The notes beneath the pieces are model-generated. The model saw nothing but the letters and a program-made list of their open reading frames with translations. It had not been told where the DNA came from and did no database searches. Source: Algoriphagus antarcticus (GTDB lineage: Bacteria; Bacteroidota; Bacteroidia; Cytophagales; Cyclobacteriaceae). Taken from it: a stretch of DNA of 64,000 nt. The position numbers and the translations under genes were made by a program. Location: positions 1-64,000 of the forward strand of contig NZ_MSSW01000009.1 of assembly GCF_002150685.1 (NCBI RefSeq). Direction: 5' to 3'. Each line of letters opens with the position of its first letter. Positions within the stretch are counted from its first letter, which is position 1. This document shows, piece after piece, positions 25,971 to 33,235 of the stretch.

Positions 25971-26006
25971 AACGGCTTTGAAATAATCTTTCAAAGCCGT
26001 TTTTTC
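25971..26006 (+). terminator. Intrinsic terminator of the oxidoreductase gene
   Basis: Perfect 13-bp stem AACGGCTTTGAAA (25971-25983) / TTTCAAAGCCGTT (25989-26001), loop TAATC, then a T-run. Confidence 0.92.
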
Positions 26007-26052
26007 TTATAGTCTATGTATAATTACTCCCAAGATAATCAAACTTGATGGT

Positions 26053-26092
26053 CAGATTCTGAGACTGAGACTGATCACTGTGTCTGATCACT
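26053..26092. repeat. Degenerate ACTGAGA-type intergenic repeat
   Basis: GAGACT occurs twice in tandem beside two TGATCACT-like words. The stretch shares ATTCTGAGACTGA with the complement of 62431-62463, which is also just downstream of a gene. A 13-base match is not significant alone; the shared purine-rich pattern is why it is listed. Confidence 0.25.
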
Positions 26093-26138
26093 TGTCATTT
26101 TACCCCCGGATTTTTTATTCTAGAAATACGGATTCTCT

Positions 26139-27758
26139 TTATCGTTCTACTTCTAGTTCTACCCTTCTATTTTTAGATCTACCAGCTTCAGTAGCATTGG
26201 AGGCAGACGGTCTAGTGCCTCCCCATCCTGATATCCTCAGGCTTTCAAATGGAACTCCTTGCTCGATCAAGAAATCTCTAACGCTTCCTGCTCTATCCAA
26301 TGAAAGTGCTTTGTTCAAACTTGGGTCACCTGCACTATCTGTATGCCCATGAATTCTAAGTGTCATTGCAGGGTTTTTCAGGAGGAATTCAGCCAATTCT
26401 ACCAATGAGGCTTTTGTATCTTCTCCTTCCAATTCTGCTGTAGCTCGTTTGAAATTCACATTATCCAATAAGATTATACTTCCGGATTCTGCTTTTGTCA
26501 TCAATACCACAGTTGGTTCTCCAGTCTTTATTTCACTTAGCAAAATAGACTTAGGAAAATATCCTTCCGCATTTACCTTTATTTCTCTCACTTGCGAGTT
26601 TTCCAACTCAGACAATATAACCGAATCAGTTGCACTTTTGGAAACCAGATTGTCTCCAGCTTTCCAACCCAAAGAAAACGAAATCAAAGTCTTATTTTTT
26701 GCATCAACCACAAACCATGAAATAGGACTTTCTGCCTTTTCATCCACTTCCTCCGTCACTTTTACTTCAGGAAAACCAACCGTAGAAGCAGGGAAAATAG
26801 GAACGATTGCTACTGTTTTAGCATTTACATTATTCGGAGTCATGGGCTCAGGTTCTGCGGCCACAAACTCATCAGGAATCACAAGTGGCACAACCGTTTC
26901 GAAAGTCAATAAATCTGCAAAGCCGTCACTGTTCTGAGTACTTGTCCATACCACTTCTTCCTCATTGATAAAAGTAACCGAAACTTCAGATCCTGGAGAA
27001 CTCACTTGTTTCCATATCACTGGCTTACTCCAATTGTTCCAACCATCTCCCATACGCTTGGCTATGAAAATATCTTTTCCTTCCGCACCTTCATGCATAT
27101 TGGAAGAGAAATACAATTCTCCAGAATTCGCATCATAGAAAGGGCTCATCTCCTGTCCCATAGTGTTCACAGCAGAACCGATATTTACAGGTTTTGACCA
27201 GTCTATCGGCCCAACTTTCTCGCTCACATAGATATCTTCATTTCCTTTGGAATCTTTACCTTTTCCTGAAAGAAAAATTACTTTTCCACCTGAAGCTACT
27301 CGACCGGCTACTTGCCCTGAAAGACCATCCAATCCAGCCATCGATACCTGACGAAGAAAATTCCAGTCTGTCCCAAATTTGGAATATTGATAAATCCCGA
27401 AACGCTCACCACCGGTGTGATACATCAGGAGCGTAAGATAATCCTCTAGACCCAGAGAAAAATCATATCCATCCGTGCTTAGATCTGCTCGGTGAACAGC
27501 CTCCTGCCATTTGCCGGAATCATCTTTTTTTGTCATCCAGATATCACCTGGATCAGAGACTCCGCCTATATTATCAGGGTGAAAAGCGCGAGTAAAAAGT
27601 AATGTATTGTCACCAATCCACACAGGGTTCATATCATCCTGAGGACTATTGGCACCAGAAAGTGAAACTACTTTCTGAGCTTGGAGATTGAAGGAAAAGC
27701 AAAAAGCAAGTAGCATTACACCACTTGCTCTATGTAGTACGTTATTGAATTTTCTCAT
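26139..27758 (-). CDS. OmpA-family protein with PD40 beta-propeller repeats
   Basis: A 539-residue envelope protein. A signal peptide (about residues 1-27, ending FNLQAQ) is followed by several WD40-like PD40 repeats, for example MSPFYDANSGELYFSSNMHEG and NPVWIGDNTLLFTRAF (in parts), to about residue 290. A carboxypeptidase-regulatory-like beta domain follows, then a C-terminal OmpA peptidoglycan-binding domain (LRIHGHTDSAGD, SLDRAGSVRDFL, GWGGTRP, NRRVELEVER). It would tie the outer membrane to the cell wall while its propeller makes protein contacts. The start codon is 3 bases after the deoxyhypusine-synthase-like stop codon, so the two are cotranscribed. Confidence 0.88.
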   Translation of the reverse strand: MRKFNNVLHRASGVMLLAFCFSFNLQAQKVVSLSGANSPQDDMNPVWIGDNTLLFTRAFHPDNIGGVSDPGDIWMTKKDDSGKWQEAVHRADLSTDGYDFSLGLEDYLTLLMYHTGGERFGIYQYSKFGTDWNFLRQVSMAGLDGLSGQVAGRVASGGKVIFLSGKGKDSKGNEDIYVSEKVGPIDWSKPVNIGSAVNTMGQEMSPFYDANSGELYFSSNMHEGAEGKDIFIAKRMGDGWNNWSKPVIWKQVSSPGSEVSVTFINEEEVVWTSTQNSDGFADLLTFETVVPLVIPDEFVAAEPEPMTPNNVNAKTVAIVPIFPASTVGFPEVKVTEEVDEKAESPISWFVVDAKNKTLISFSLGWKAGDNLVSKSATDSVILSELENSQVREIKVNAEGYFPKSILLSEIKTGEPTVVLMTKAESGSIILLDNVNFKRATAELEGEDTKASLVELAEFLLKNPAMTLRIHGHTDSAGDPSLNKALSLDRAGSVRDFLIEQGVPFESLRISGWGGTRPSASNATEAGRSKNRRVELEVER

Positions 27759-27761
27759 AAT

Positions 27762-28733
27762 TTATTGATCTAGCACAATGGCAAATACCAATGGTGCTAC
27801 TATCGTTGCATCAGACTCGATGATAAATTTCGGAGTATCGATTCCTAATTTGCCCCAGGTAATCTTTTCATTCGGAACAGCTCCAGAATACGAACCGTAA
27901 GAAGTGGTCGAGTCAGAAATTTGGCAGAAATACCCCCAAAGCGGTACATTTTCTCTTTGCAAATCCTGGTGCAACATCGGCACCACACATATAGGGAAGT
28001 CTCCTGCAATTCCCCCGCCAATTTGGAAAAATCCGATCGTACTTTCGTCTGTAGCGGTATTAGTATACCATTCTGCCAGGTAAATCATATATTCTATGCC
28101 AGTACGAACGGTATGCACATTTTTCACGTCTCCAGAAATCACGTGACTCGCATACATATTTCCCAAGGTAGAATCTTCCCAGCCTGGAACGATAATCGGA
28201 ATATTCTTTTTGGCAGCTTCAAGTAACCAACTGTCTTTAGGATCAATCTGATAAGACTCTTCTAACTTGCCAGAAAGTAAGATTTTATAAAAGAACTCAT
28301 GTGGAAAGAAAGCCTCTCCAGCTTGATCAGCCTTCATCCATTCTTCCAAAATCACATTTTCAATTCTTCGCATCGCTTCCATTTCCGGAATACAGGTGTC
28401 AGTGACACGGTTCATATGACGCTCTACCAAATCCTGCTCTTGCGCTGGAGTAAGCTCTCGGTAATTTGGAATACGCTCATAATAATCATGCGCAACCAAA
28501 TTGAAAACGTCCTCTTCCAAATTAGCTCCAGTACACGTGATTATTTGAATCTTGTCCTGCCGGATCATCTCCGCCAGAGAAATACCCAACTCAGCGGTGG
28601 ACATCGCGCCTGCTAGTGTGACCATCATTTTACCACCGTTATCCAGGTGGCTTTTATATCCTTCAGCTGCATCGATCAATGCAGCTGCATTGAAATGGCG
28701 ATAATTATGCTTTAAAAATTCAGTGATTTTCAT
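27762..28733 (-). CDS. Deoxyhypusine synthase-like protein
   Basis: A 323-residue member of the deoxyhypusine/homospermidine synthase fold. The start MKITEFLKHNYRHFNAA is chosen over an upstream ATG (28769) because it matches the family start. NAD and spermidine-site segments are TLAGAMSTAELG (near 39), ITCTGANLEEDVF (near 66), DSTLGNMYASH, FQIGGGIAGDFPI and the end SGAVPNEKITWGKLG, where the lysine aligns with the catalytic Lys of eukaryotic deoxyhypusine synthase. Bacteria lack eIF5A, so the reaction is probably a spermidine- or putrescine-dependent aminobutyl transfer to another acceptor. It heads a tight operon with the OmpA/PD40 gene. Confidence 0.85.
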   Translation of the reverse strand: MKITEFLKHNYRHFNAAALIDAAEGYKSHLDNGGKMMVTLAGAMSTAELGISLAEMIRQDKIQIITCTGANLEEDVFNLVAHDYYERIPNYRELTPAQEQDLVERHMNRVTDTCIPEMEAMRRIENVILEEWMKADQAGEAFFPHEFFYKILLSGKLEESYQIDPKDSWLLEAAKKNIPIIVPGWEDSTLGNMYASHVISGDVKNVHTVRTGIEYMIYLAEWYTNTATDESTIGFFQIGGGIAGDFPICVVPMLHQDLQRENVPLWGYFCQISDSTTSYGSYSGAVPNEKITWGKLGIDTPKFIIESDATIVAPLVFAIVLDQ

Positions 28734-28780
28734 TCTGTAAATTTTCGTTAATGCTTCAAAATTACCCAATTTTTTCCCAC

Positions 28781-28805
28781 AAAAAAACCCAGCCTAAGCT
28801 AGGTT
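28781..28805 (-). terminator. Intrinsic terminator of the OmpH/Skp gene
   Basis: Minus-strand stem AACCTAGC / GCTGGGTT with one G-T pair and a four-base loop, then seven T. It separates the OmpH-like gene from the deoxyhypusine-synthase-like gene. Confidence 0.8.
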
Positions 28806-28830
28806 AGAATATTTGAAAATGTATCTCAGC

Positions 28831-29430
28831 TTATTTTGCTGTATCTGCCGGAGCAGCAGTGTATTCTTTATTTATTCCTTCAATTACTGTTGAAGTGAGG
28901 TCGATTGCATCATTTGCATACCAAACTGCTCCACCTCTAGTGTAGCTCAAGATCACGTCAATATCGTTGCTTTCAGCATAAGTTTTAAGGTATTTTTGCA
29001 CTTTATCGTAAACTTCGCTGTAAAGCGCAGCCTCGTCAGCAGATAATTCTTGCATCAAATTATCACGGTAAGTCATTAGGTTCTGTTCCTTTTTACTCAA
29101 TTCTTCCTGCTTAGCTCTTTGCTGATTCACTGTCATGTTACCGCCGGATTGCTGGAAATTTTGAACTTCTTGTTGGAATCCGCTAGCTCTACCCTGCAGA
29201 TCACCTTCGAATTTCTTTCCTTTTTCAGTAAGCTGTTCAGACTTTGATTTGAAGTAATCATACTTGTTGATTACGCTATCTGTAAAAACAAAAGCAACAT
29301 TCAAATCGCCTTGTTTAACTTCTTTAGCGGAGCTTTCGCCAGTAGTTGTAGAAGTTCCAGCATTATCGCAGCCGTATAAAAGCATTGTAGCAAGGCTCAA
29401 TGCACCGATTAGTTTTAATCCTCTTTTCAC
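28831..29430 (-). CDS. OmpH/Skp family periplasmic chaperone, lipoprotein form
   Basis: A 199-residue Skp-like protein expected to escort outer-membrane proteins through the periplasm. It starts with a lipoprotein signal (ATMLLYGC, Cys at about 21), unlike the classic soluble Skp. A Thr/Ser linker is followed by the Skp core: LNVAFVFTDSVINKYDYFK, a long charged coiled-coil arm (about residues 60-135, with KQEELSKKEQNLMTYRDNL) and a return segment YLKTYAESNDIDVILSYTRGG. It is a single-gene unit with a good promoter and terminator. Confidence 0.87.
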   Translation of the reverse strand: MKRGLKLIGALSLATMLLYGCDNAGTSTTTGESSAKEVKQGDLNVAFVFTDSVINKYDYFKSKSEQLTEKGKKFEGDLQGRASGFQQEVQNFQQSGGNMTVNQQRAKQEELSKKEQNLMTYRDNLMQELSADEAALYSEVYDKVQKYLKTYAESNDIDVILSYTRGGAVWYANDAIDLTSTVIEGINKEYTAAPADTAK

Positions 29431-29458
29431 TTTGTTGATGTTATTGATTACAAGGGCG

Positions 29459-29487
29459 CAAATATAAAGAAAGTATTGATTTTACAA
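29459..29487 (-). promoter_or_regulatory. Promoter of the OmpH/Skp gene
   Basis: On the minus strand TATATTTG (29466-29459) is a -7 match, and TTG (29487-29485) lies 18 bases upstream. The start codon follows 28 bases later. Confidence 0.65.
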
Positions 29488-29527
29488 GAATTGAATTATG
29501 ATCTTGGACAAATTTGCTTTTCATTAA

Positions 29528-30430
29528 TTAGAAATAAAGATCTTGAGCCAATCTATAGACCTGTGTATGAGCTTCAACTATTTTGGCTACGTTCGGCGAA
29601 TATCCTCCTCCCATACAGCATATGATTGGCACTTTGAGCGATTTAGCTATTCCCAGCACAAAAGCATCACGGTTTTTCACCCCTTCTATACTCATCGCCA
29701 ATCTTCCCAATTTATCACTTTTCAGGACATCCACACCGCATTGATAAATGATAAAATCAGGTGAAAAATCTTTCAGAATTATTTCAAGCTGCGAATGAAG
29801 AATCTTCAAATAGACTTCGTCGCCTGTCCCATCTGGTACAGCATAGTCCAAATCAGAAACTTCCTTGCGCATGGGATAGTTCTTTTCTCCATGCATGCTG
29901 AATGTGAAAACATCCGGTTTACCTGCAAATATACTTGCAGTTCCATTACCCTGATGAACGTCCAAATCTATCACAAGGACTTTATTTGATAATTTATTTT
30001 CAATCAGATAATTAGCCGTAACAGCAATATCATTTAATAAGCAAAAGCCTTCTCCTCTATCCGCATATGCATGATGCGTACCACCGGCGATATTCATTGC
30101 TATCCCGTGTTGCAAAGCATAGACAGCTGCTTGGACAGAACCATTTAATATGGTGATTTCCCGATCCACCAATTCTTTGGACAGCGGAAATCCTGTAGCT
30201 CGAACTTCAGATTTGGATAAAGACAAATGCCTGAGCTTTGTCCAATATTCCTTCGTGTGGGTATTCAAAATCCACTTTTCATCAAGTGGTTTTGGCTCGA
30301 AGAAATTATCCTCTTTTACTATATCTTCATATAGCAATTGGCCTGGAAGCAACTCATATTTCTCCATTGGAAATCTATGGTTCTCTGGCAGCGGATGTTT
30401 ATAAATAGGTGAAAAGGCAATTTTTAGCAT
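29528..30430 (-). CDS. Histone deacetylase family protein, class IV-like
   Basis: A 300-residue zinc deacetylase homologue. The ATG at 30430 is chosen because an upstream ATG (30460) lies within the terminator hairpin of the preceding gene. The active site shows GGTHHAYADRGEGFCLLND (tandem His near 121-122), the zinc ligands Asp and His in VIDLDVHQGNG (near 165), a late zinc Asp in CGVDVLKSDKLG, and the transition-state tyrosine in MGGGYS. The short length and sequence pattern are closest to HDAC11-like class IV enzymes. The natural substrate in bacteria may be an acetylated polyamine, an acylated lysine or another small amide; the context gives no answer. Confidence 0.88.
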   Translation of the reverse strand: MLKIAFSPIYKHPLPENHRFPMEKYELLPGQLLYEDIVKEDNFFEPKPLDEKWILNTHTKEYWTKLRHLSLSKSEVRATGFPLSKELVDREITILNGSVQAAVYALQHGIAMNIAGGTHHAYADRGEGFCLLNDIAVTANYLIENKLSNKVLVIDLDVHQGNGTASIFAGKPDVFTFSMHGEKNYPMRKEVSDLDYAVPDGTGDEVYLKILHSQLEIILKDFSPDFIIYQCGVDVLKSDKLGRLAMSIEGVKNRDAFVLGIAKSLKVPIICCMGGGYSPNVAKIVEAHTQVYRLAQDLYF

Positions 30431-30457
30431 AAAAAAACGCTTGTGTTCAGCAAGCGT
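30431..30457 (-). terminator. Intrinsic terminator before the deacetylase gene
   Basis: Minus-strand stem ACGCTTG / CAAGCGT with a seven-base loop, then seven T that end next to the deacetylase ATG. It terminates the acidic-protein gene upstream and fixes the deacetylase start at 30430. Confidence 0.8.
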
Positions 30458-30484
30458 CATTATCTTGGTCTAACTCAACTATGA

Positions 30485-31048
30485 TCAATCTTCGATATCT
30501 TCTTCTTCAGATTGAAATGCATACATGGTATCATCAAGCTTCAAAGTGTCATCGTTAAATTCCTCGATAAACTTCGCGATCACTTGCTCATCGATATGAT
30601 CCACATTAAGGCTCGCATCTACACCGATTCCATAGTCATGATGTGTATCTACATCTACAAATTCCTGCACTTTTATGCTCTCATCCTCTTCTATCTCCAT
30701 AATGATCTCGGTAATAAACCAACCGATCTCTTCCTCCTCACTAGTCAACGGCTTCAAATTACCATTTTCATCTTCTTCGTAGGATATACTTTTGAAATTA
30801 GGAAATTTCTGAGCTGCTCTATGCTCAGCAAGCTCGTACACTTCACTAGCATGATGTAACCTGAGGGTGTAAAGCGCAGCATCATATATTACTTCCTTGC
30901 CTTGATACATTCCTATAAAATAGAAATTTACAAACTCGTCAGCGTTTTCTTCATCGGGTAATATTTTGAAGGTTTTTTTGAGCTCCCCTAACTCTTCCTT
31001 TAGCTCTTCGATGACCAGTGGGTCAAAACCTGGATTTGAAATTGACAT
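30485..31048 (-). CDS. Conserved acidic hypothetical protein
   Basis: A 187-residue cytoplasmic protein with no signal peptide and no membrane segment. It is strongly acidic, with clusters EEEEIGWFITEIIMEIEEDES and QSEEEDIED (in parts) at the C-terminus. The centre contains YFIGMYQGKEVIYDAALYTLRLHHASEVYELAEHRA (in parts), a mixed strand-helix region that looks like a folded domain, and a late HIDEQVIAKFIEEFND helix. I do not recognise the family. It sits alone before the deacetylase gene, separated from it by a terminator, with 360 bases of non-coding DNA upstream. Confidence 0.75.
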   Translation of the reverse strand: MSISNPGFDPLVIEELKEELGELKKTFKILPDEENADEFVNFYFIGMYQGKEVIYDAALYTLRLHHASEVYELAEHRAAQKFPNFKSISYEEDENGNLKPLTSEEEEIGWFITEIIMEIEEDESIKVQEFVDVDTHHDYGIGVDASLNVDHIDEQVIAKFIEEFNDDTLKLDDTMYAFQSEEEDIED

Positions 31049-31411
31049 AGGTAAAATATTTTAAGTGATTAGCAATCCAATAGTACTAAATCCTATAGTA
31101 ATATGTTATCAAAATCTAATGGAATTTAATTAATTACACAAAATTTAATAAAGAAATTGTTAAAAAATTGAGTATTTCTAAGGAGTATAAAACCTAAAAA
31201 TTCAGAAAGAACTAGAACTATCAACTTAAAATAAAAACTTCAAAGCCACCTTTTTACATTTTTTACTTTTAACAGGTTTTAATATTTGGAATAACCGAAG
31301 GAAGAGGTAAAAAAAATATTATCGACATAATTATTTCCCATTGCTGCCAATTCTTTGAAAAATCTATTCCCAAAATAACAATTGATTACCAGTTTGTTAC
31401 CTCATATTTAG
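31049..31411. other. AT-rich intergenic region, no gene seen
   Basis: About 360 bases, strongly A/T-rich, with many short homopolymer runs. It must hold the promoter of the acidic-protein gene on the minus strand. I see no open frame with coding character, no stable hairpin and no repeat. Confidence 0.5.
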
Positions 31412-31777
31412 TCAGTCAGCTTGGTTCAAATTGTTGCCAAAAAGTGAATTGATTACGCTTAGTACGATAGCAAACAGTATTGCCCACCAAAAACCATCAA
31501 CCTGAAAGCCTGGGATAATCCGATCTGCCAGCATGATCATCAGCGCATTAATTACAAGTAAAAATAGCCCAAGCGTAACTACTGTAATTGGCAGCGTTAA
31601 AATGACTAAGATCGGTTTTAATGTAATATTGATCAAAATGATGACCGCAGCAAGTATAAATCCAGTGATCACAGTGTCTATATGAATCCCTGGCAGCAGA
31701 AACTCTGCTATGAGTACAGCTACCCCTCCCAATAGAATTTTCACTATAAAGTTCAATGGTTTATTTGTCTTTTTCAT
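31412..31777 (-). CDS. Phage holin family 4-like membrane protein
   Basis: A 121-residue protein with four hydrophobic helices filling most of its length (about 9-30, 35-58, 62-85 and 92-115). Segments such as LPGIHIDTVITGFILAAVIILIN (in parts), ILTLPITVVTLGLFLLVINALMI (in parts) and FWWAILFAIVLSVINS match the widespread family labelled phage holin 4 superfamily. Despite the name these are mostly chromosomal and not lytic. It has no phage genes around it. The role is unknown. Confidence 0.85.
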   Translation of the reverse strand: MKKTNKPLNFIVKILLGGVAVLIAEFLLPGIHIDTVITGFILAAVIILINITLKPILVILTLPITVVTLGLFLLVINALMIMLADRIIPGFQVDGFWWAILFAIVLSVINSLFGNNLNQAD

Positions 31778-31920
31778 AGAAATAAAAATACGGCTTTAGC
31801 TTAACTTTTCTCAAAACCTGATAAATATCATCTCATAAAAATGGAATGGTTCAGACATGAAATTCGTTACTTGATTTACGTTGCCATATATTTGTAAATT
31901 AATCATAAATCCTACGCCGA

Positions 31921-32670
31921 GTGATAATCATCCTTTTCTTCTTGCTGCATTGGTATTTCTCCTTGTTCTGCCAAAGCTTCTTCCTGCACAGGTACGCTGC
32001 ACATCAGATGTTCTACATGAATAAGTATTGGGAAAAATTCTTCTACTTTTTCACATGGATGTGGCAAGGTAGTTCCTACCTCTCTCCTAGAGCCTACGCT
32101 ATTCTGCACAGAATGCACCATGCCTACAGCGATACGCCAAAGGATCCGCATAGTCCTCATCATACGGAGAACTTGTTCACCATGATGTGGAAGACAAAAA
32201 ACATCTATAATGAATACTTTGCTTTTCGCCTGAAGCCTGAGGAAAGGTTCTCTAAAGGCATTCCTGATTGGAACAAGTTTGATAGATTTGCTGACACCAT
32301 GCTCGTAAGAGTAAGTTGGGGATTATTGTATGTAGCCATCTATGTACTTTGTATCTCTGTTTTTGATTTGCCAGGTACGCATTGGTGGATGTATTTCTTG
32401 CTTCCAATTCACTTCCTTATGGGGCCAGTGCATGGAGCTATTGTGAACTGGAGTGGGCATAAGTACGGATATGCCAACTTTGACAATAATGATCACTCAA
32501 AAAATAGTCTTATGCTTGACGTTTTGATGCTTGGGGAATTGTTTCAAAATAATCATCACAAACTACCAAACAGACCTAATTTCGCGGTGAAATGGTATGA
32601 GTTTGATCCCACCTATCCCATCGTCAAGCTACTTCACTTGACACGAATAATAAAACTAAGACCCGCATAA
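31921..32670 (+). CDS. Acyl-CoA desaturase (membrane fatty acid desaturase)
   Basis: A 249-residue di-iron desaturase adding a double bond to fatty acyl chains. The histidine boxes are HRYAAH (near 23), HRMHH (near 63) and NNHH (near 221), with HGAIVNWSGH as an extra histidine pair near 180. The start is GTG at 31921: an in-frame TAA lies 13 bases upstream and the next ATG would cut into the first box. Hydrophobic helices flank the boxes as expected. It is short at its N-terminus compared with delta-9 desaturases, but typical of the compact bacterial form. It would adjust membrane fluidity, for example in cold. Confidence 0.87.
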   Translation: MIIILFFLLHWYFSLFCQSFFLHRYAAHQMFYMNKYWEKFFYFFTWMWQGSSYLSPRAYAILHRMHHAYSDTPKDPHSPHHTENLFTMMWKTKNIYNEYFAFRLKPEERFSKGIPDWNKFDRFADTMLVRVSWGLLYVAIYVLCISVFDLPGTHWWMYFLLPIHFLMGPVHGAIVNWSGHKYGYANFDNNDHSKNSLMLDVLMLGELFQNNHHKLPNRPNFAVKWYEFDPTYPIVKLLHLTRIIKLRPA

Positions 32671-32833
32671 TTTTAATGGCCTCAATTGAGGCCATTTTTA
32701 TTGAAATTGACATATCACTATACAAACGACACATATCATTAGATAAAAAAATATTAAAAGTAAAGGTGGTTTTTTTTGCAATTGTGAAACTAAACGAATA
32801 ATTTTCTTGTAATTAAAACTTAACGCCTTACTT

Positions 32834-33163
32834 ATGAAACCATTAACAAGAGCAGAAGAAGAGATTATGCAAATCCTCTGGGATATCGAACGAGGGTTCG
32901 TTAAAGATATCCTAACCCCTATGACCGATCCAAAGCCAGCATATAACACTGTCTCAACGATAGTTAGGATATTGGAGCGCAAGGGATTTGTAAGTCACAA
33001 GTCTTACGGCAAGAGCCATGAGTACTTCCCGATTGTATCGAAAGATGAATATCGTTCTTTCATTATTAAGAAAATGCTAGACGGCTATTTCGAAAATTCC
33101 TTCGGAAAACTTACAGACTTTTTTAAAAGTGATGAAACACTGAATACAAAATCGTTTCAGTAA
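32834..33163 (+). CDS. BlaI/MecI/CopY family transcriptional regulator, short C-terminus
   Basis: A 109-residue winged-helix repressor. The family pattern is clear: LTRAEEEIMQILWDIERGFVKDIL at the start, then PAYNTVSTIVRILERKGFVSHKS as recognition and wing, and the HEYFPIVSKDEY dimerisation segment (in parts). It stops about 10-15 residues earlier than typical members; after the TAA the frame continues S-F-L-K-K then TGA. The usual partner, a BlaR1/M56 sensor protease, is absent here. The 22-bp inverted repeat after the gene is a terminator rather than an operator. Confidence 0.85.
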   Translation: MKPLTRAEEEIMQILWDIERGFVKDILTPMTDPKPAYNTVSTIVRILERKGFVSHKSYGKSHEYFPIVSKDEYRSFIIKKMLDGYFENSFGKLTDFFKSDETLNTKSFQ

Positions 33164-33182
33164 TCATTCTTGAAGAAATGAG

Positions 33183-33230
33183 TTAGTCATAAAAAAACCT
33201 GGAATAAATTCCAGGTTTTTTTATGACTAA
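33183..33230. terminator. Bidirectional terminator, 22-bp perfect stem
   Basis: A perfect 22-bp inverted repeat (33183-33204 and 33209-33230) around the loop TAAA. The inner AACCTGGAA / TTCCAGGTT stem is flanked by an A-run and a T-run, serving the convergent blaI-like and S41 genes. Confidence 0.93.
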
Positions 33231-33235
33231 TCTTC

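Noticed and set aside
31412..31777. Prophage remnant suggested by the holin-like protein
   Set aside because: The family is widespread on chromosomes, and no lysin, structural or integrase gene is nearby.
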